From an uncultured Pelagibacteraceae bacterium (lineage in GTDB: Bacteria; Pseudomonadota; Alphaproteobacteria; Pelagibacterales; Pelagibacteraceae): DNA of 50,550 bases. Where the stretch lies: positions 1 through 50,550 of the forward strand of contig CACBFE010000007.1 in NCBI GenBank assembly GCA_902538445.1, given 5' to 3'. A model generated the notes under the pieces. That model worked only from the letters and a program-made list of their open reading frames with translations. It ran no database searches and was not told where the DNA came from. Position numbers and translations under genes: made by a program. Within the stretch, counting starts at the first letter, position 1. Every line of letters begins with the position of its first letter. Shown one piece after another: positions 1-7,777 of the stretch.

Positions 1-1435
1 CTTTTACTCCTGTTTTTAAAACTTCATTTATTCTTGTCGTAATAATGTCACCAACTTTTTTATTATTCGTTTTAAACCAATCCATTGGATCTTTTTCAAG
101 AGCTCTTTTAGAAAATCTTATCTTATCGTCTTTAATCTCTAAAATCTTAACACTCAAAATATCATTTTTTTTGTATTTTTTTAATTCATCAATATTTTCC
201 TTGTAAGAAATTTCTTTATAATGAAGCATTCCAGATAATTTTGAATCAACTAACTCACCAAATATAGCCTTATCAGTAATATTAGTTATTTTAATTTTTT
301 GTTCTTGACCTATTTTAGCTCTAATTTTTTCCCATGGATTTTCAAGGATCGCTTTGTATGAAAGAGATATTCTTTTAGCATCTTTGTCGATATTTACGAT
401 TTTAAATTTAATCTTTTGTGAAACAGAAAGTACTTTATTTGGTGAGATATTTCTATTAGTCCAGTCTAATTCTGAATTATGAATTAGGCCTTCAATTCCG
501 TCTTCAATTTTTACAAAACACCCATAATCCATTATTTTAGTTACAATACCTTCGTAAATTTCTCCAATTTTATATTTTTTTTCCAAATTCTCGTAAGGAT
601 CCTCAGTGAGCGCTTTAACTGAAGCTGAAACACGATTTGTTTTCTCGTCAATTTTAGTAATTTTTACTTTTAATTTTTGACCAATAGTTACCAAGTCAGA
701 TGGTTTTTTTACTCTACCGTGGCTTAAATCCGAAACATGTAAAAGCGCGTCAATTCCATTTATGTCTATGAATATCCCCCAGTCAGTTGTTGCTTTAACT
801 GTTGCATTATCTACGATATCCCCCTCTTTAATATTTTTTAAAGCTTCTACAACTTCAGCATTTTTGCTTTTTTCAAGAACAGCTCTTCTAGAAACACAAA
901 CATTTCCTCTATTTTTATCGATTCTGGTTGCAATTACTTTTAAAGGAGTATTCATCAAATGATCTATTCTTTTCATAGGCCTTACATCTATTTGTGAAGA
1001 TGGCATAAAACATGGAAGACCCTCAACAGTGGTGATGTATCCGCCTTTGACTTTCCCAGTAATGTAGCCTGTCATTTCTTCTTGGGTTTCAAAAACTTTT
1101 TCCATGCGTTTCCACGCTTTCATTTTTCTAGCTTTATCTCTCGAAATAATTATTTCCCCTTTAAAACTTTCAATTCTTTCTAAATACACGTCTACTTTTG
1201 AACCAACTTTTATTTTTTCAAGTTCTTTATCATGCTTAAATTCTTCAATAGGAATCATACCTTCCATCTTAAGCTTACAATCTACTACAATAAAATTTTT
1301 AGTAATTTCTGTTACTATGCCTGTTATGATGACGTTTTCTTTGACCTGTCTATCTTTAAAATCTTGATCTAGGAGATTTTTAAACTCTTTAAGTGACTCT
1401 TTATTATTTGTATTTGTCTCTTGTTCAATTGCCAT
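1..1435 (-). CDS. rpsA: 30S ribosomal protein S1, partial (C-terminus beyond window)
   Basis: Ribosomal protein S1 binds mRNA on the 30S subunit and helps initiation. About 478 codons are visible from the ATG at 1433-1435 (start MAIEQETNTNNKE); the stop lies outside the window. I read repeated S1/OB-fold units, recognisable by recurring patterns such as GIFIDINGIDALLHVSDLSHG and GCFVKIEDGIEGLIHNSELDW, each followed by a segment like KISLSYKAILENPW. Full-length alphaproteobacterial S1 is roughly 560-570 residues, so probably the last 90 or so are missing. The start overlaps the end of cmk by 11 bases, the conserved cmk-rpsA arrangement, so it is probably transcribed with aroA and cmk. In an A+T-rich organism with many weak ribosome binding sites, S1 should matter for initiation; that last point is inference. 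Confidence 0.95.
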   Translation of the reverse strand, partial: MAIEQETNTNNKESLKEFKNLLDQDFKDRQVKENVIITGIVTEITKNFIVVDCKLKMEGMIPIEEFKHDKELEKIKVGSKVDVYLERIESFKGEIIISRDKARKMKAWKRMEKVFETQEEMTGYITGKVKGGYITTVEGLPCFMPSSQIDVRPMKRIDHLMNTPLKVIATRIDKNRGNVCVSRRAVLEKSKNAEVVEALKNIKEGDIVDNATVKATTDWGIFIDINGIDALLHVSDLSHGRVKKPSDLVTIGQKLKVKITKIDEKTNRVSASVKALTEDPYENLEKKYKIGEIYEGIVTKIMDYGCFVKIEDGIEGLIHNSELDWTNRNISPNKVLSVSQKIKFKIVNIDKDAKRISLSYKAILENPWEKIRAKIGQEQKIKITNITDKAIFGELVDSKLSGMLHYKEISYKENIDELKKYKKNDILSVKILEIKDDKIRFSKRALEKDPMDWFKTNNKKVGDIITTRINEVLKTGVK

Positions 1436-2081
1436 ATTTTTTATTCAAAAATTTCTCCACAATTTTAGACATTTTAGCTAACATAGCTCGTTTGTCGATT
1501 TTTGTGGTGTTTACAACTACAGCATCGGGGTGTTTTTGTAAAGGCGAAATACTGCGATTCTTATCACTAAGATTTCTCTTATATAAAGCACGCTTAACCT
1601 CAATTAAACTTATATTATTTAATCTTTTTTTAAGTTCTCCATATCTCCTTTTAGCAGCGATATTTAAATTACAAATAAAAAAAAATTTTATATTTGAATT
1701 TGGCAGTATCTTAGTTGATGCATCTCTACCCTCTAAAATACATCTTTGATTTTTTTTTATGAAATCAACTTGATATCTTTTTAGAATATTTCTTATAGCT
1801 AAAATTTGAGCAAGTTTAGAAGTTTCAGTTGAAATTTCGGGAGTGTGTAGATTGATTCTATTAAGATTAGTATATTTGAGATTTTTAAACTTTTTTTTAA
1901 GAAAAAAAATTTCATTTTTTGGCTTATATCGTAAATTTAAATAAGCAGCATATCTATAGAGAAGCCCGCTAGAAAGAAAAGCCAGTTTATACTTTTTTGC
2001 CAAAAGCTTAGCACCAGTTGACTTACCAGTGGCAGCTCCTCCATCACAAGTAATTCTAAGTATTTTATTTTTTAATTTCAA
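1425..2081 (-). CDS. cmk: Cytidylate kinase
   Basis: Phosphorylates CMP and dCMP to the diphosphates with ATP in the cytosol. The 218-residue protein starts with the family P-loop, CDGGAATGKST at residues 12-22; the last residues differ slightly from the usual DGPAGSGKGT form. A GRDAST segment near residue 117 corresponds to the family GRDIGT motif. The length matches the family (about 210-230). It overlaps aroA upstream by 17 bases and rpsA downstream by 11, so translational coupling through aroA-cmk-rpsA is likely. Context and motifs agree, so the assignment is secure. Confidence 0.95.
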   Translation of the reverse strand: MKLKNKILRITCDGGAATGKSTGAKLLAKKYKLAFLSSGLLYRYAAYLNLRYKPKNEIFFLKKKFKNLKYTNLNRINLHTPEISTETSKLAQILAIRNILKRYQVDFIKKNQRCILEGRDASTKILPNSNIKFFFICNLNIAAKRRYGELKKRLNNISLIEVKRALYKRNLSDKNRSISPLQKHPDAVVVNTTKIDKRAMLAKMSKIVEKFLNKKYGN

Positions 2082-3414
2082 AGCTAACCTTAAAATTATT
2101 TTTCATTATTTTCAAGAACGAAGGGCTAGATGTAAAAACGGTTTCAAAATTATTGATTGTTGTTCTAGCGCCGGTTAATAACCCTAAGATAAATGAGCTC
2201 ATACATAATCTGTGGTCAGATCGATTAGGTACAATTATATTTTTGTTGCTCGCGTTTATTTTTCCTTGTCCAAAAATTTTTAACTCATCTTTTGAAAATT
2301 TTGATTTAATATTGATTTGCTTCAAAATTTTTTGCATTTCTGTTATCCTATTGCTTTCTTTATTTGTTAAATCACCGATACCTTTAAAAACAGAAACTCC
2401 TTTAATTAATGATGCAATAACAAATAAAATTGGATATTCATCAGTCGTACTTGTGTAGAATGATTTAGAGGCTCTTATGGGTTTCAAATTACAACTTTTA
2501 ATTAAAATATCTCCTCTTAATTCATTATTTATTTTTTTTAAATTTTTAAATTTTATTTTTGCTCCATGTTTTCTCAAAAGATCATAAAAACCTGTGCGAG
2601 TTTTGTTTAGTCCTACATTTTTAATTGTTAGAGAAGAATTTTCCTTTAACAATGTTAACGCTGAAAAAAAAGCTGCAGATGACGGATCATTTGGAACTTC
2701 CACGTTAATAGGTTTTAAACTTTTTTTACCAATTACTTTTATTAATTTTTTTTTTTTATCTTCAACTTTTATTATATGTTTGTTTTGTAAAAGCATTTTC
2801 TCAGTATGATCTCTACTTTTATTTTTCTCAATAATTGAAGTTTGACCATAGGAATTTAATCCAGCTAAGATTACAGCACTTTTGAGTTGAGCTGAAACAC
2901 CGGCTGTATAGTTAATTCCAATCGGCATTTCTGATGAAATAAGCTTCAAAGGAAAATGAAATTTATTTTCTGGTAAAAAAAAAGTTCCGAATTTTGAGAC
3001 AGCTTCAATAAGTTTTTGCATACTTCTTTTATTTAATGATTTATCACCTTTCATTTTAATTTCTAAACCTGGTGTGGTTGCAAGAACTCCAATTAAAAGT
3101 CTTGCAAGAGTCCCCGAGTTACCAAAGTTTAAAAAAGTATTTTTTTTTGCATGTAAAGATCCCAGTCCTTTTCCATATATGATGTAATTTTTAGGTTTTA
3201 CTTTTTTTATGTGTACTCCTAACTTTTTTAGACAACTTATTGTTGAAAAAACATCTTCAGACTCTAATACGTTTTTTACTGAAGATGCGTTTTGACTTAT
3301 AGATCCAATTATGAAACTTCTAATTGATATAGATTTATCAGAGTCCACCTCTATTATTTTTTTAAAGTCAGTGATTTTATGATTTAAAAATAAATTAAAT
3401 TTTTTTGGGATCAT
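2065..3414 (-). CDS. aroA: 3-phosphoshikimate 1-carboxyvinyltransferase (EPSP synthase)
   Basis: Catalyses the sixth shikimate-pathway step, joining phosphoenolpyruvate to shikimate-3-phosphate. The 449-residue protein has the N-terminal DKSISIRSF segment (substrate-binding Lys, Ser and Arg), the FGNSGTLARLL motif near residue 100, SAQLKSAVILAG near 180, a DEYPILF segment with the catalytic Asp-Glu pair, and SNRITEM and SDHRLCMSS near the C-terminus. Length is typical. It lies 6 bases after lptB and overlaps cmk, so it sits in the middle of a long minus-strand transcript. The aroA-cmk-rpsA order is common in Alphaproteobacteria. Confidence 0.95.
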   Translation of the reverse strand: MIPKKFNLFLNHKITDFKKIIEVDSDKSISIRSFIIGSISQNASSVKNVLESEDVFSTISCLKKLGVHIKKVKPKNYIIYGKGLGSLHAKKNTFLNFGNSGTLARLLIGVLATTPGLEIKMKGDKSLNKRSMQKLIEAVSKFGTFFLPENKFHFPLKLISSEMPIGINYTAGVSAQLKSAVILAGLNSYGQTSIIEKNKSRDHTEKMLLQNKHIIKVEDKKKKLIKVIGKKSLKPINVEVPNDPSSAAFFSALTLLKENSSLTIKNVGLNKTRTGFYDLLRKHGAKIKFKNLKKINNELRGDILIKSCNLKPIRASKSFYTSTTDEYPILFVIASLIKGVSVFKGIGDLTNKESNRITEMQKILKQINIKSKFSKDELKIFGQGKINASNKNIIVPNRSDHRLCMSSFILGLLTGARTTINNFETVFTSSPSFLKIMKNNFKVSFEIKK

Positions 3415-3420
3415 TTAGAC

Positions 3421-4176
3421 TTAAGAAAATTGAGGCCCAAAATAATACTTTACTGCCCTTGATGAATTTAACAGTTCCCTAGAAGTTCCTTCAGCAATTA
3501 CCGTATGTTCACCTAGAACATAACTACGATCAGTAATATCAAATAAATTTTTTACATTATGGTCTGTGACTAAAATTGCAGTACCACCAGCTTGAATTTT
3601 TAAAATATATTTTTGTATATCCTGAATAACAATCGGGTCTAGTGCAGCTAAAGGTTCATCAAGCAAAACTATTTTTGGCTTATTAATCATAACTCTTGCC
3701 ATCATAAGCCTTCTGATTTCTCCACCAGAAAGGACAGAGGCATTAAGAGTTCTTAAGTGTTGTAAATTAAATTCATCTAAAAGTTTTTCTGTAATCTCTT
3801 TTTGATTTTCGACACCTTTAATTGAAATTTGAGCTATTCCAATGATATTGTCATAAACACTCATATTAAATACACTTCTTTGCTGCGGAAGATACCCTAG
3901 ACCTTCTTTTGATCTTAAATGTATAGGTATTTGTTCAATTGATTTCTTATTTAAAAAAATTTTACCCCCTTCAACATTTTGCTCTCCAATACATAATGAG
4001 AATAACGTTGTTTTTCCGCAACCGTTAGGCCCAAGTATTCCTACACATTCACCAGGAAAAACTTTTAAAGAAAGCTTTTTGAGAATTGGTCTACCGTCAA
4101 AAGACTTACTAACATCTTTAACTTCAAAAATTGCCTTATCTTTCTTAAATTTTAAAATTCTAAAACCCTTTTTCAT
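3421..4176 (-). CDS. lptB: LPS export ABC transporter ATPase LptB
   Basis: Cytoplasmic ATPase that powers LPS extraction from the inner membrane by LptFG. In the 251 residues I see Walker A (GPNGCGKTT, near residue 49), the Q-loop segment GYLPQQRSVF typical of LptB, the signature LSGGEIRRLMMAR near 154, Walker B with IVLLDEPLAALDP, and the switch histidine in TDHNV. The GYLPQ and FGPQF (C-terminal) patterns point to the LptB/LivF-like subgroup. Its start overlaps lptC by 4 bases. No separate lptA lies between lptC and lptB, although this is where many alphaproteobacteria carry it. Confident for LptB because of the lptC and kdsD neighbours. Confidence 0.92.
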   Translation of the reverse strand: MKKGFRILKFKKDKAIFEVKDVSKSFDGRPILKKLSLKVFPGECVGILGPNGCGKTTLFSLCIGEQNVEGGKIFLNKKSIEQIPIHLRSKEGLGYLPQQRSVFNMSVYDNIIGIAQISIKGVENQKEITEKLLDEFNLQHLRTLNASVLSGGEIRRLMMARVMINKPKIVLLDEPLAALDPIVIQDIQKYILKIQAGGTAILVTDHNVKNLFDITDRSYVLGEHTVIAEGTSRELLNSSRAVKYYFGPQFS

Positions 4177-4775
4177 TTTAAATTTATATTAGCATTAATT
4201 TTGTTATTATTTAATGATATTATATTTAAATGCTGTTTTTTTATATCAAATATAAGCTTATCTGCAACCACTGTTCCCTTTTGATCAGTAACAGTTACAT
4301 TATCAGAGATTATGAGAAAACTTTCTGAATTAGAATAGTTAGCCTTGTTTGCAACAAGCCTGCTACCTTCATATTTAGCTTTTACATTCTCATCAAAAAT
4401 CATATCTAAAGTTTTATTATTGTAAGTTCCTTTGTCAGAAAGAACATTTAAAACTGTATTATCCTTAAAATAGAAATTGGCCTCAACAAATTTCATATTT
4501 ACCAGCTCAGGATTTTCTTTACTACTAGACGCCTCCTTAGATGTTAAAATATATCTATTCCCAGATAAATCTATTCCAGAGTATTGAATTTCGTAAAATA
4601 TATCATCAGAAACGTCACTTTGTTTGTTTAATTGATTTATAATTTTATTTTCGTTCTCTTTAGAAATAATTTGCTCTGATTGATTTTTATTATAATAAGT
4701 AATAATTAGTATTAAAACCCCAAGTACAAAAAAAGTTATTTGGGCAATAACGATTTTTTTTTTTCTATTCATCAC
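4173..4775 (-). CDS. lptC: LPS export ABC transporter periplasmic protein LptC
   Basis: Probable inner-membrane bitopic protein passing LPS from LptBFG to the LptA bridge. The 200 residues begin with a short basic stretch (NRKKK), then one hydrophobic segment at about residues 8-26, then a beta-rich periplasmic domain with the pattern typical of LptC/OstA folds (for example SDKGTYNNKTLDMIFDENVK, then KANYSNSESFLIISDNV). It overlaps lptB by 4 bases and touches kdsD by 1 base. LptA and LptC share a fold, so an LptA-like role cannot be excluded, but the uncleaved-looking N-terminal anchor favours LptC. Confidence 0.8.
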   Translation of the reverse strand: MMNRKKKIVIAQITFFVLGVLILIITYYNKNQSEQIISKENENKIINQLNKQSDVSDDIFYEIQYSGIDLSGNRYILTSKEASSSKENPELVNMKFVEANFYFKDNTVLNVLSDKGTYNNKTLDMIFDENVKAKYEGSRLVANKANYSNSESFLIISDNVTVTDQKGTVVADKLIFDIKKQHLNIISLNNNKINANINLK

Positions 4776-5752
4776 TATTGAATTCCATTTTTTAAAAGAA
4801 AATGAATATGTATTATTCCTCTGAGTTTTTGTTTTTTTCTCTTATAATCTCTTTCTGATACCACCAAAAGACTTGTTATTTTTTTTTCACTCATCAACCC
4901 AAGCGCTTTAGAGGCTGGCATATTTTCATTTACAACCATTGGTTTTTTGTTAATTAAATTTTCTATATTATTATTTAGAGAATTTTTATTGAATTCTCTT
5001 CTTAAGTCACCATCAGTTACTAGACCGGATATATAATTTTTTTTTGCAATAACAATTATACCTAAGTTCTTTTTATTCATGATTTTTAAAGCTTCTTTAA
5101 AAGATTTTTTATAATTAACCACCGGCATTTTGGATCCTGAAATCATAATATCTTTAGCTAAAAGCAAAGACTTGCCTATATTCCCACCAGGATGAAATAC
5201 CTTAAATTTTTCTTTTGAAAATTTTTTTTGATGCATTACTGTTGTAGCCATACAATCCCCAAGCAATAAAGTAATTGTTGTGCTAGAGGTTGGCACAATA
5301 CCAGTCAAATCGGCTTCCTTAACTTTTGGAAGTACTAATTTTACATCACTTGCTTTAAGTAAAATACTTTCAGGTTTAGATGCGACACCGATAATTTTAA
5401 TCCCATATCTATTTGCGTATTTTAACATATTGTTTAATTCAGAGGTATTTCCAGAATAAGAGAAAACAATTAATATATCTTTCTTTTCTATTTGACCCAT
5501 ATCACCATGCAATGCTTGGGCGGGATCACAAAAAAAACTAGGAATACCCACACTTGAAAAAGTTGCTGATATTTTTCTAGCAATAAGACCAGATTTTCCA
5601 ATTCCAGCAAAAATAACTTTACCTTTACAACCCAAAATTAAATCTACTGCTTTTACAAAAGAATTATTAAAAATTTTTTTAATTTTTTTTAATTCGTTTA
5701 TTTGAATATCTGCTGACTTTTTTGCTAAAGAAATATAATTTTTTTTATTCAT
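4775..5752 (-). CDS. kdsD: D-arabinose 5-phosphate isomerase (KpsF/GutQ family)
   Basis: Interconverts ribulose-5-phosphate and arabinose-5-phosphate, the first committed step to Kdo. The 325 residues hold an SIS sugar-isomerase domain (about 40-175; FAGIGKSGLIARKISATFSSVG, with the split GDMGQIEKKDILIVFSYSGNT region) followed by two CBS modules (about 205-325; MISGSKMPVV, GLVTDGDLRR, and a second repeat ending GIIHIHFLL). Length and domain order match the family. Upstream rnd ends in a TAATG overlap with this start; downstream lptC follows with a one-base overlap. kdsB at 27871 supplies a later step of the same pathway. Confidence 0.93.
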   Translation of the reverse strand: MNKKNYISLAKKSADIQINELKKIKKIFNNSFVKAVDLILGCKGKVIFAGIGKSGLIARKISATFSSVGIPSFFCDPAQALHGDMGQIEKKDILIVFSYSGNTSELNNMLKYANRYGIKIIGVASKPESILLKASDVKLVLPKVKEADLTGIVPTSSTTITLLLGDCMATTVMHQKKFSKEKFKVFHPGGNIGKSLLLAKDIMISGSKMPVVNYKKSFKEALKIMNKKNLGIIVIAKKNYISGLVTDGDLRREFNKNSLNNNIENLINKKPMVVNENMPASKALGLMSEKKITSLLVVSERDYKRKKQKLRGIIHIHFLLKNGIQ

Positions 5753-6375
5753 TAGTGTTCAAAAATATCAAATTTAAATCCACTTTGATCAAGTGCTATT
5801 CTAGTATCTAAAAAAGATAAACATTTGTTAAAAATATCAATTCTTTTTTCACGAATTAACATTTTTTCTAATTCATTTTTAATCTTATGTAAGTAAATTA
5901 CGTCGTTCGCAGCATATTCTAATTGTTTATTCGATAATTCATTAATATCTTTGTTCCAATCACTACTTCCTTGTCTTTTGTCTAAAGACTTATTGCAAAA
6001 TTCTTGAACTAAATTTTTTAGACCGTGACTATCTGTGTAAGTTCTTACAATTTTTGATGCAATTTTTGTATCAAAGATATTTTTAATTTTACATTTAAGA
6101 AAAAATTCTAACGAATTTTTATCGAATCTTAAAAAGTGGCCGATTTTTAAAATTTTCTCATTTTCTAAAACTGATTTTAAATTTGGTGCTTGATAGCTTT
6201 CTTTATTAGGTTGAATTATAAAAACATTACCATTTTCATCACATATTTGTATTAAACTAAGTTTATCTCTTTCTGGGATTTGAAGCCCTGTAGCCTCAGT
6301 ATCTATAGCGATACTATCTTTAAATGAATTAGCAATTTCTGAAGTTATGTCCTCTTTAAACTTAGTTATTTTCAT
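5752..6375 (-). CDS. rnd: Ribonuclease D-like 3'-5' exonuclease (short form)
   Basis: DEDDy-family exonuclease domain protein, likely involved in 3' trimming of tRNA or other stable RNA. I place the start at the ATG at 6373-6375 (MKITKFKEDIT); an earlier in-frame ATG at 6417 would overlap the divergent gene at 6396 and adds residues without family resemblance. Motifs: AIDTEATGL (ExoI, Asp-Glu) near residue 26, GHFLRFDKNSLE (ExoII) near 80, and YAANDVIYLHKI (ExoIII, Tyr-x3-Asp) near 175. At 207 residues it has only the exonuclease domain and no HRDC domains, as is common for the alphaproteobacterial short form. First gene of the minus-strand block. Confidence 0.88.
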   Translation of the reverse strand: MKITKFKEDITSEIANSFKDSIAIDTEATGLQIPERDKLSLIQICDENGNVFIIQPNKESYQAPNLKSVLENEKILKIGHFLRFDKNSLEFFLKCKIKNIFDTKIASKIVRTYTDSHGLKNLVQEFCNKSLDKRQGSSDWNKDINELSNKQLEYAANDVIYLHKIKNELEKMLIREKRIDIFNKCLSFLDTRIALDQSGFKFDIFEH

Positions 6376-6395
6376 ATATAAGTGTTCTAAATACC

Positions 6396-7337
6396 ATGAA
6401 AAATCAAATTTGCACAATTTTAGGTGGTGGAGGTTTTATAGGCAGATATCTTGTTCGAAATTTGACCAAGAAAAACTATAGATGCATAATATCTACTAGA
6501 AAAACCTTTGAAAAAGGTTACTTAAAAACCCAAGCAACACCTGGTGCAATAGAGTTACTTAACTGGAATCCAAATAACTTTTCAGAATTAAAAGAAGCTA
6601 TTAAGAATTCAGATATTGTGATCAATTTAATAGGAATACTTTACGAAACAAGAAAGCAAAAATTTTATAATATCCATTCTAACATCCCAGAAGTCATTTC
6701 TAAAATTTGTTCTGAGGTTGATGTTAAGAAATTTATTCACGTATCTGCTATTGGTGCGAACGAAAACTCAAAATCACTATACCAAAAATCTAAAAAACTT
6801 GGTGAAGACAAGGCGCTAGATAATTTTAAAAAGACTGTAATAATAAGACCAAGCGTTGTTTGTGGAACTGAAGATAATTTTACAAATCTTTTTTCTAAAT
6901 TGAGCATTCTTCCAGTAATTCCAATAGTTGGTATAAATTATAAATTCCAACCAATTTTAGTTACAGATGTTGCTGATGCAATTGTTCAAGCAATTTTAGT
7001 AAAAGACAATGAACAAAAAATTTATGAAATTGGTGGGCCAAAAGTTATTAGTTTTGGTGACATGGTAAAGTCAATTTTAAAAACTATTAACAAAAAGAGA
7101 TTTGTTGTTCCAATGCCGATGCCTATTGCAAAACTCCAAAGTACTATTACTGATTTATTGCCTATTCCTCCAATCTTAACAAAAGATCAATGTGAGATAT
7201 TGTCGGAAGCTGACAATATAGTTTCAAATAATCATTTAACTTTAAAAGATTTAGATATTAATCCTTCAAATGTTGAAGAAGAAATGAAAAAGTGGCTATG
7301 GAGATTTAGAGACGGCGGTCAGTTTGCAAAAGCTTAA
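6396..7337 (+). CDS. NAD(P)-binding Rossmann protein, NDUFA9-like (complex I-associated family)
   Basis: A 313-residue atypical short-chain dehydrogenase/epimerase fold. The N-terminal nucleotide-binding motif is LGGGGFIGRYLVRNL (residues about 9-23). Further family patterns are NLIGILYETR near 80, HVSAIGANENSKSLYQKSK near 125 with a Tyr-x3-Lys-like arrangement, and IIRPSVVCGTEDNFTN near 153. This pattern matches bacterial homologues of the mitochondrial complex I accessory subunit NDUFA9; a bacterial role in complex I assembly or quinone biology is unproven. Its start is only 20 bp from the divergent rnd start. The SMR-family gene begins immediately after its stop codon. Confidence 0.85.
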   Translation: MKNQICTILGGGGFIGRYLVRNLTKKNYRCIISTRKTFEKGYLKTQATPGAIELLNWNPNNFSELKEAIKNSDIVINLIGILYETRKQKFYNIHSNIPEVISKICSEVDVKKFIHVSAIGANENSKSLYQKSKKLGEDKALDNFKKTVIIRPSVVCGTEDNFTNLFSKLSILPVIPIVGINYKFQPILVTDVADAIVQAILVKDNEQKIYEIGGPKVISFGDMVKSILKTINKKRFVVPMPMPIAKLQSTITDLLPIPPILTKDQCEILSEADNIVSNNHLTLKDLDINPSNVEEEMKKWLWRFRDGGQFAKA

Positions 7338-7682
7338 ATGAAAAGTATGACTTTACTATCAGGGTATATATATCTTGCTTTAGCAATTATCACAGGAATT
7401 GCCTCTAATGGTTTTTTAAAAACGACTGAGGGATTTTCAAAATTAAGTCCAACAATTTTTTGTGTTACAAGTATTGTAGTTTGTTTATTTTGCATTTCAA
7501 AAGCAATGACGATCATTCCTGTAGGTTTTACTTATGCCACCTATGGGGCTTTAACCATAACTGCAGTGACTCTTTTTGGAATATTTAAATACAATCAAAC
7601 TCCAAATATTTATGGGACTATAGGTTTAGTCTTAATTATAGCGGGCGTTATACTTTTAAATCTCTTTGGCAAAGTAAAATAA
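7338..7682 (+). CDS. SMR-family (EmrE-like) small membrane protein lacking the conserved glutamate
   Basis: Four predicted helices in 114 residues, with clear SMR patterns: SGYIYLALAIITGIASNGF (helix 1), LKTTEGFSKLSP (loop 1), IPVGFTYATYGALTI (helix 3) and IYGTIGLVLIIAGVILLNL (helix 4). SMR proteins usually exchange protons for cationic drugs or guanidinium through one Glu in helix 1 (Glu14 in EmrE). Aligning the YIYL start and the K-x-x-E-G-F loop puts Gly at that position here, and the helix 3 Trp is replaced by Tyr. Classical proton-coupled drug efflux is therefore doubtful. ATG follows directly on the preceding TAA, so it is translated from the same message. The substrate is unknown. Confidence 0.82.
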   Translation: MKSMTLLSGYIYLALAIITGIASNGFLKTTEGFSKLSPTIFCVTSIVVCLFCISKAMTIIPVGFTYATYGALTITAVTLFGIFKYNQTPNIYGTIGLVLIIAGVILLNLFGKVK

Positions 7683-7777
7683 AACCCTAGGTAGAATCTA
7701 AATTAAATTAGCGACTCCTCTTTATATATCTTTTGTGCTAGCTTTTTTCTTTTTAAAGAAAACGGGGGAAATCAAAA

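Noticed and set aside
7740-7762. TTTCTTT-TT-AAAGAAA palindrome before ugpB as an attenuator
   Set aside because: A weak A/T-only stem that is expected by chance in such AT-rich sequence; no antiterminator partner seen.
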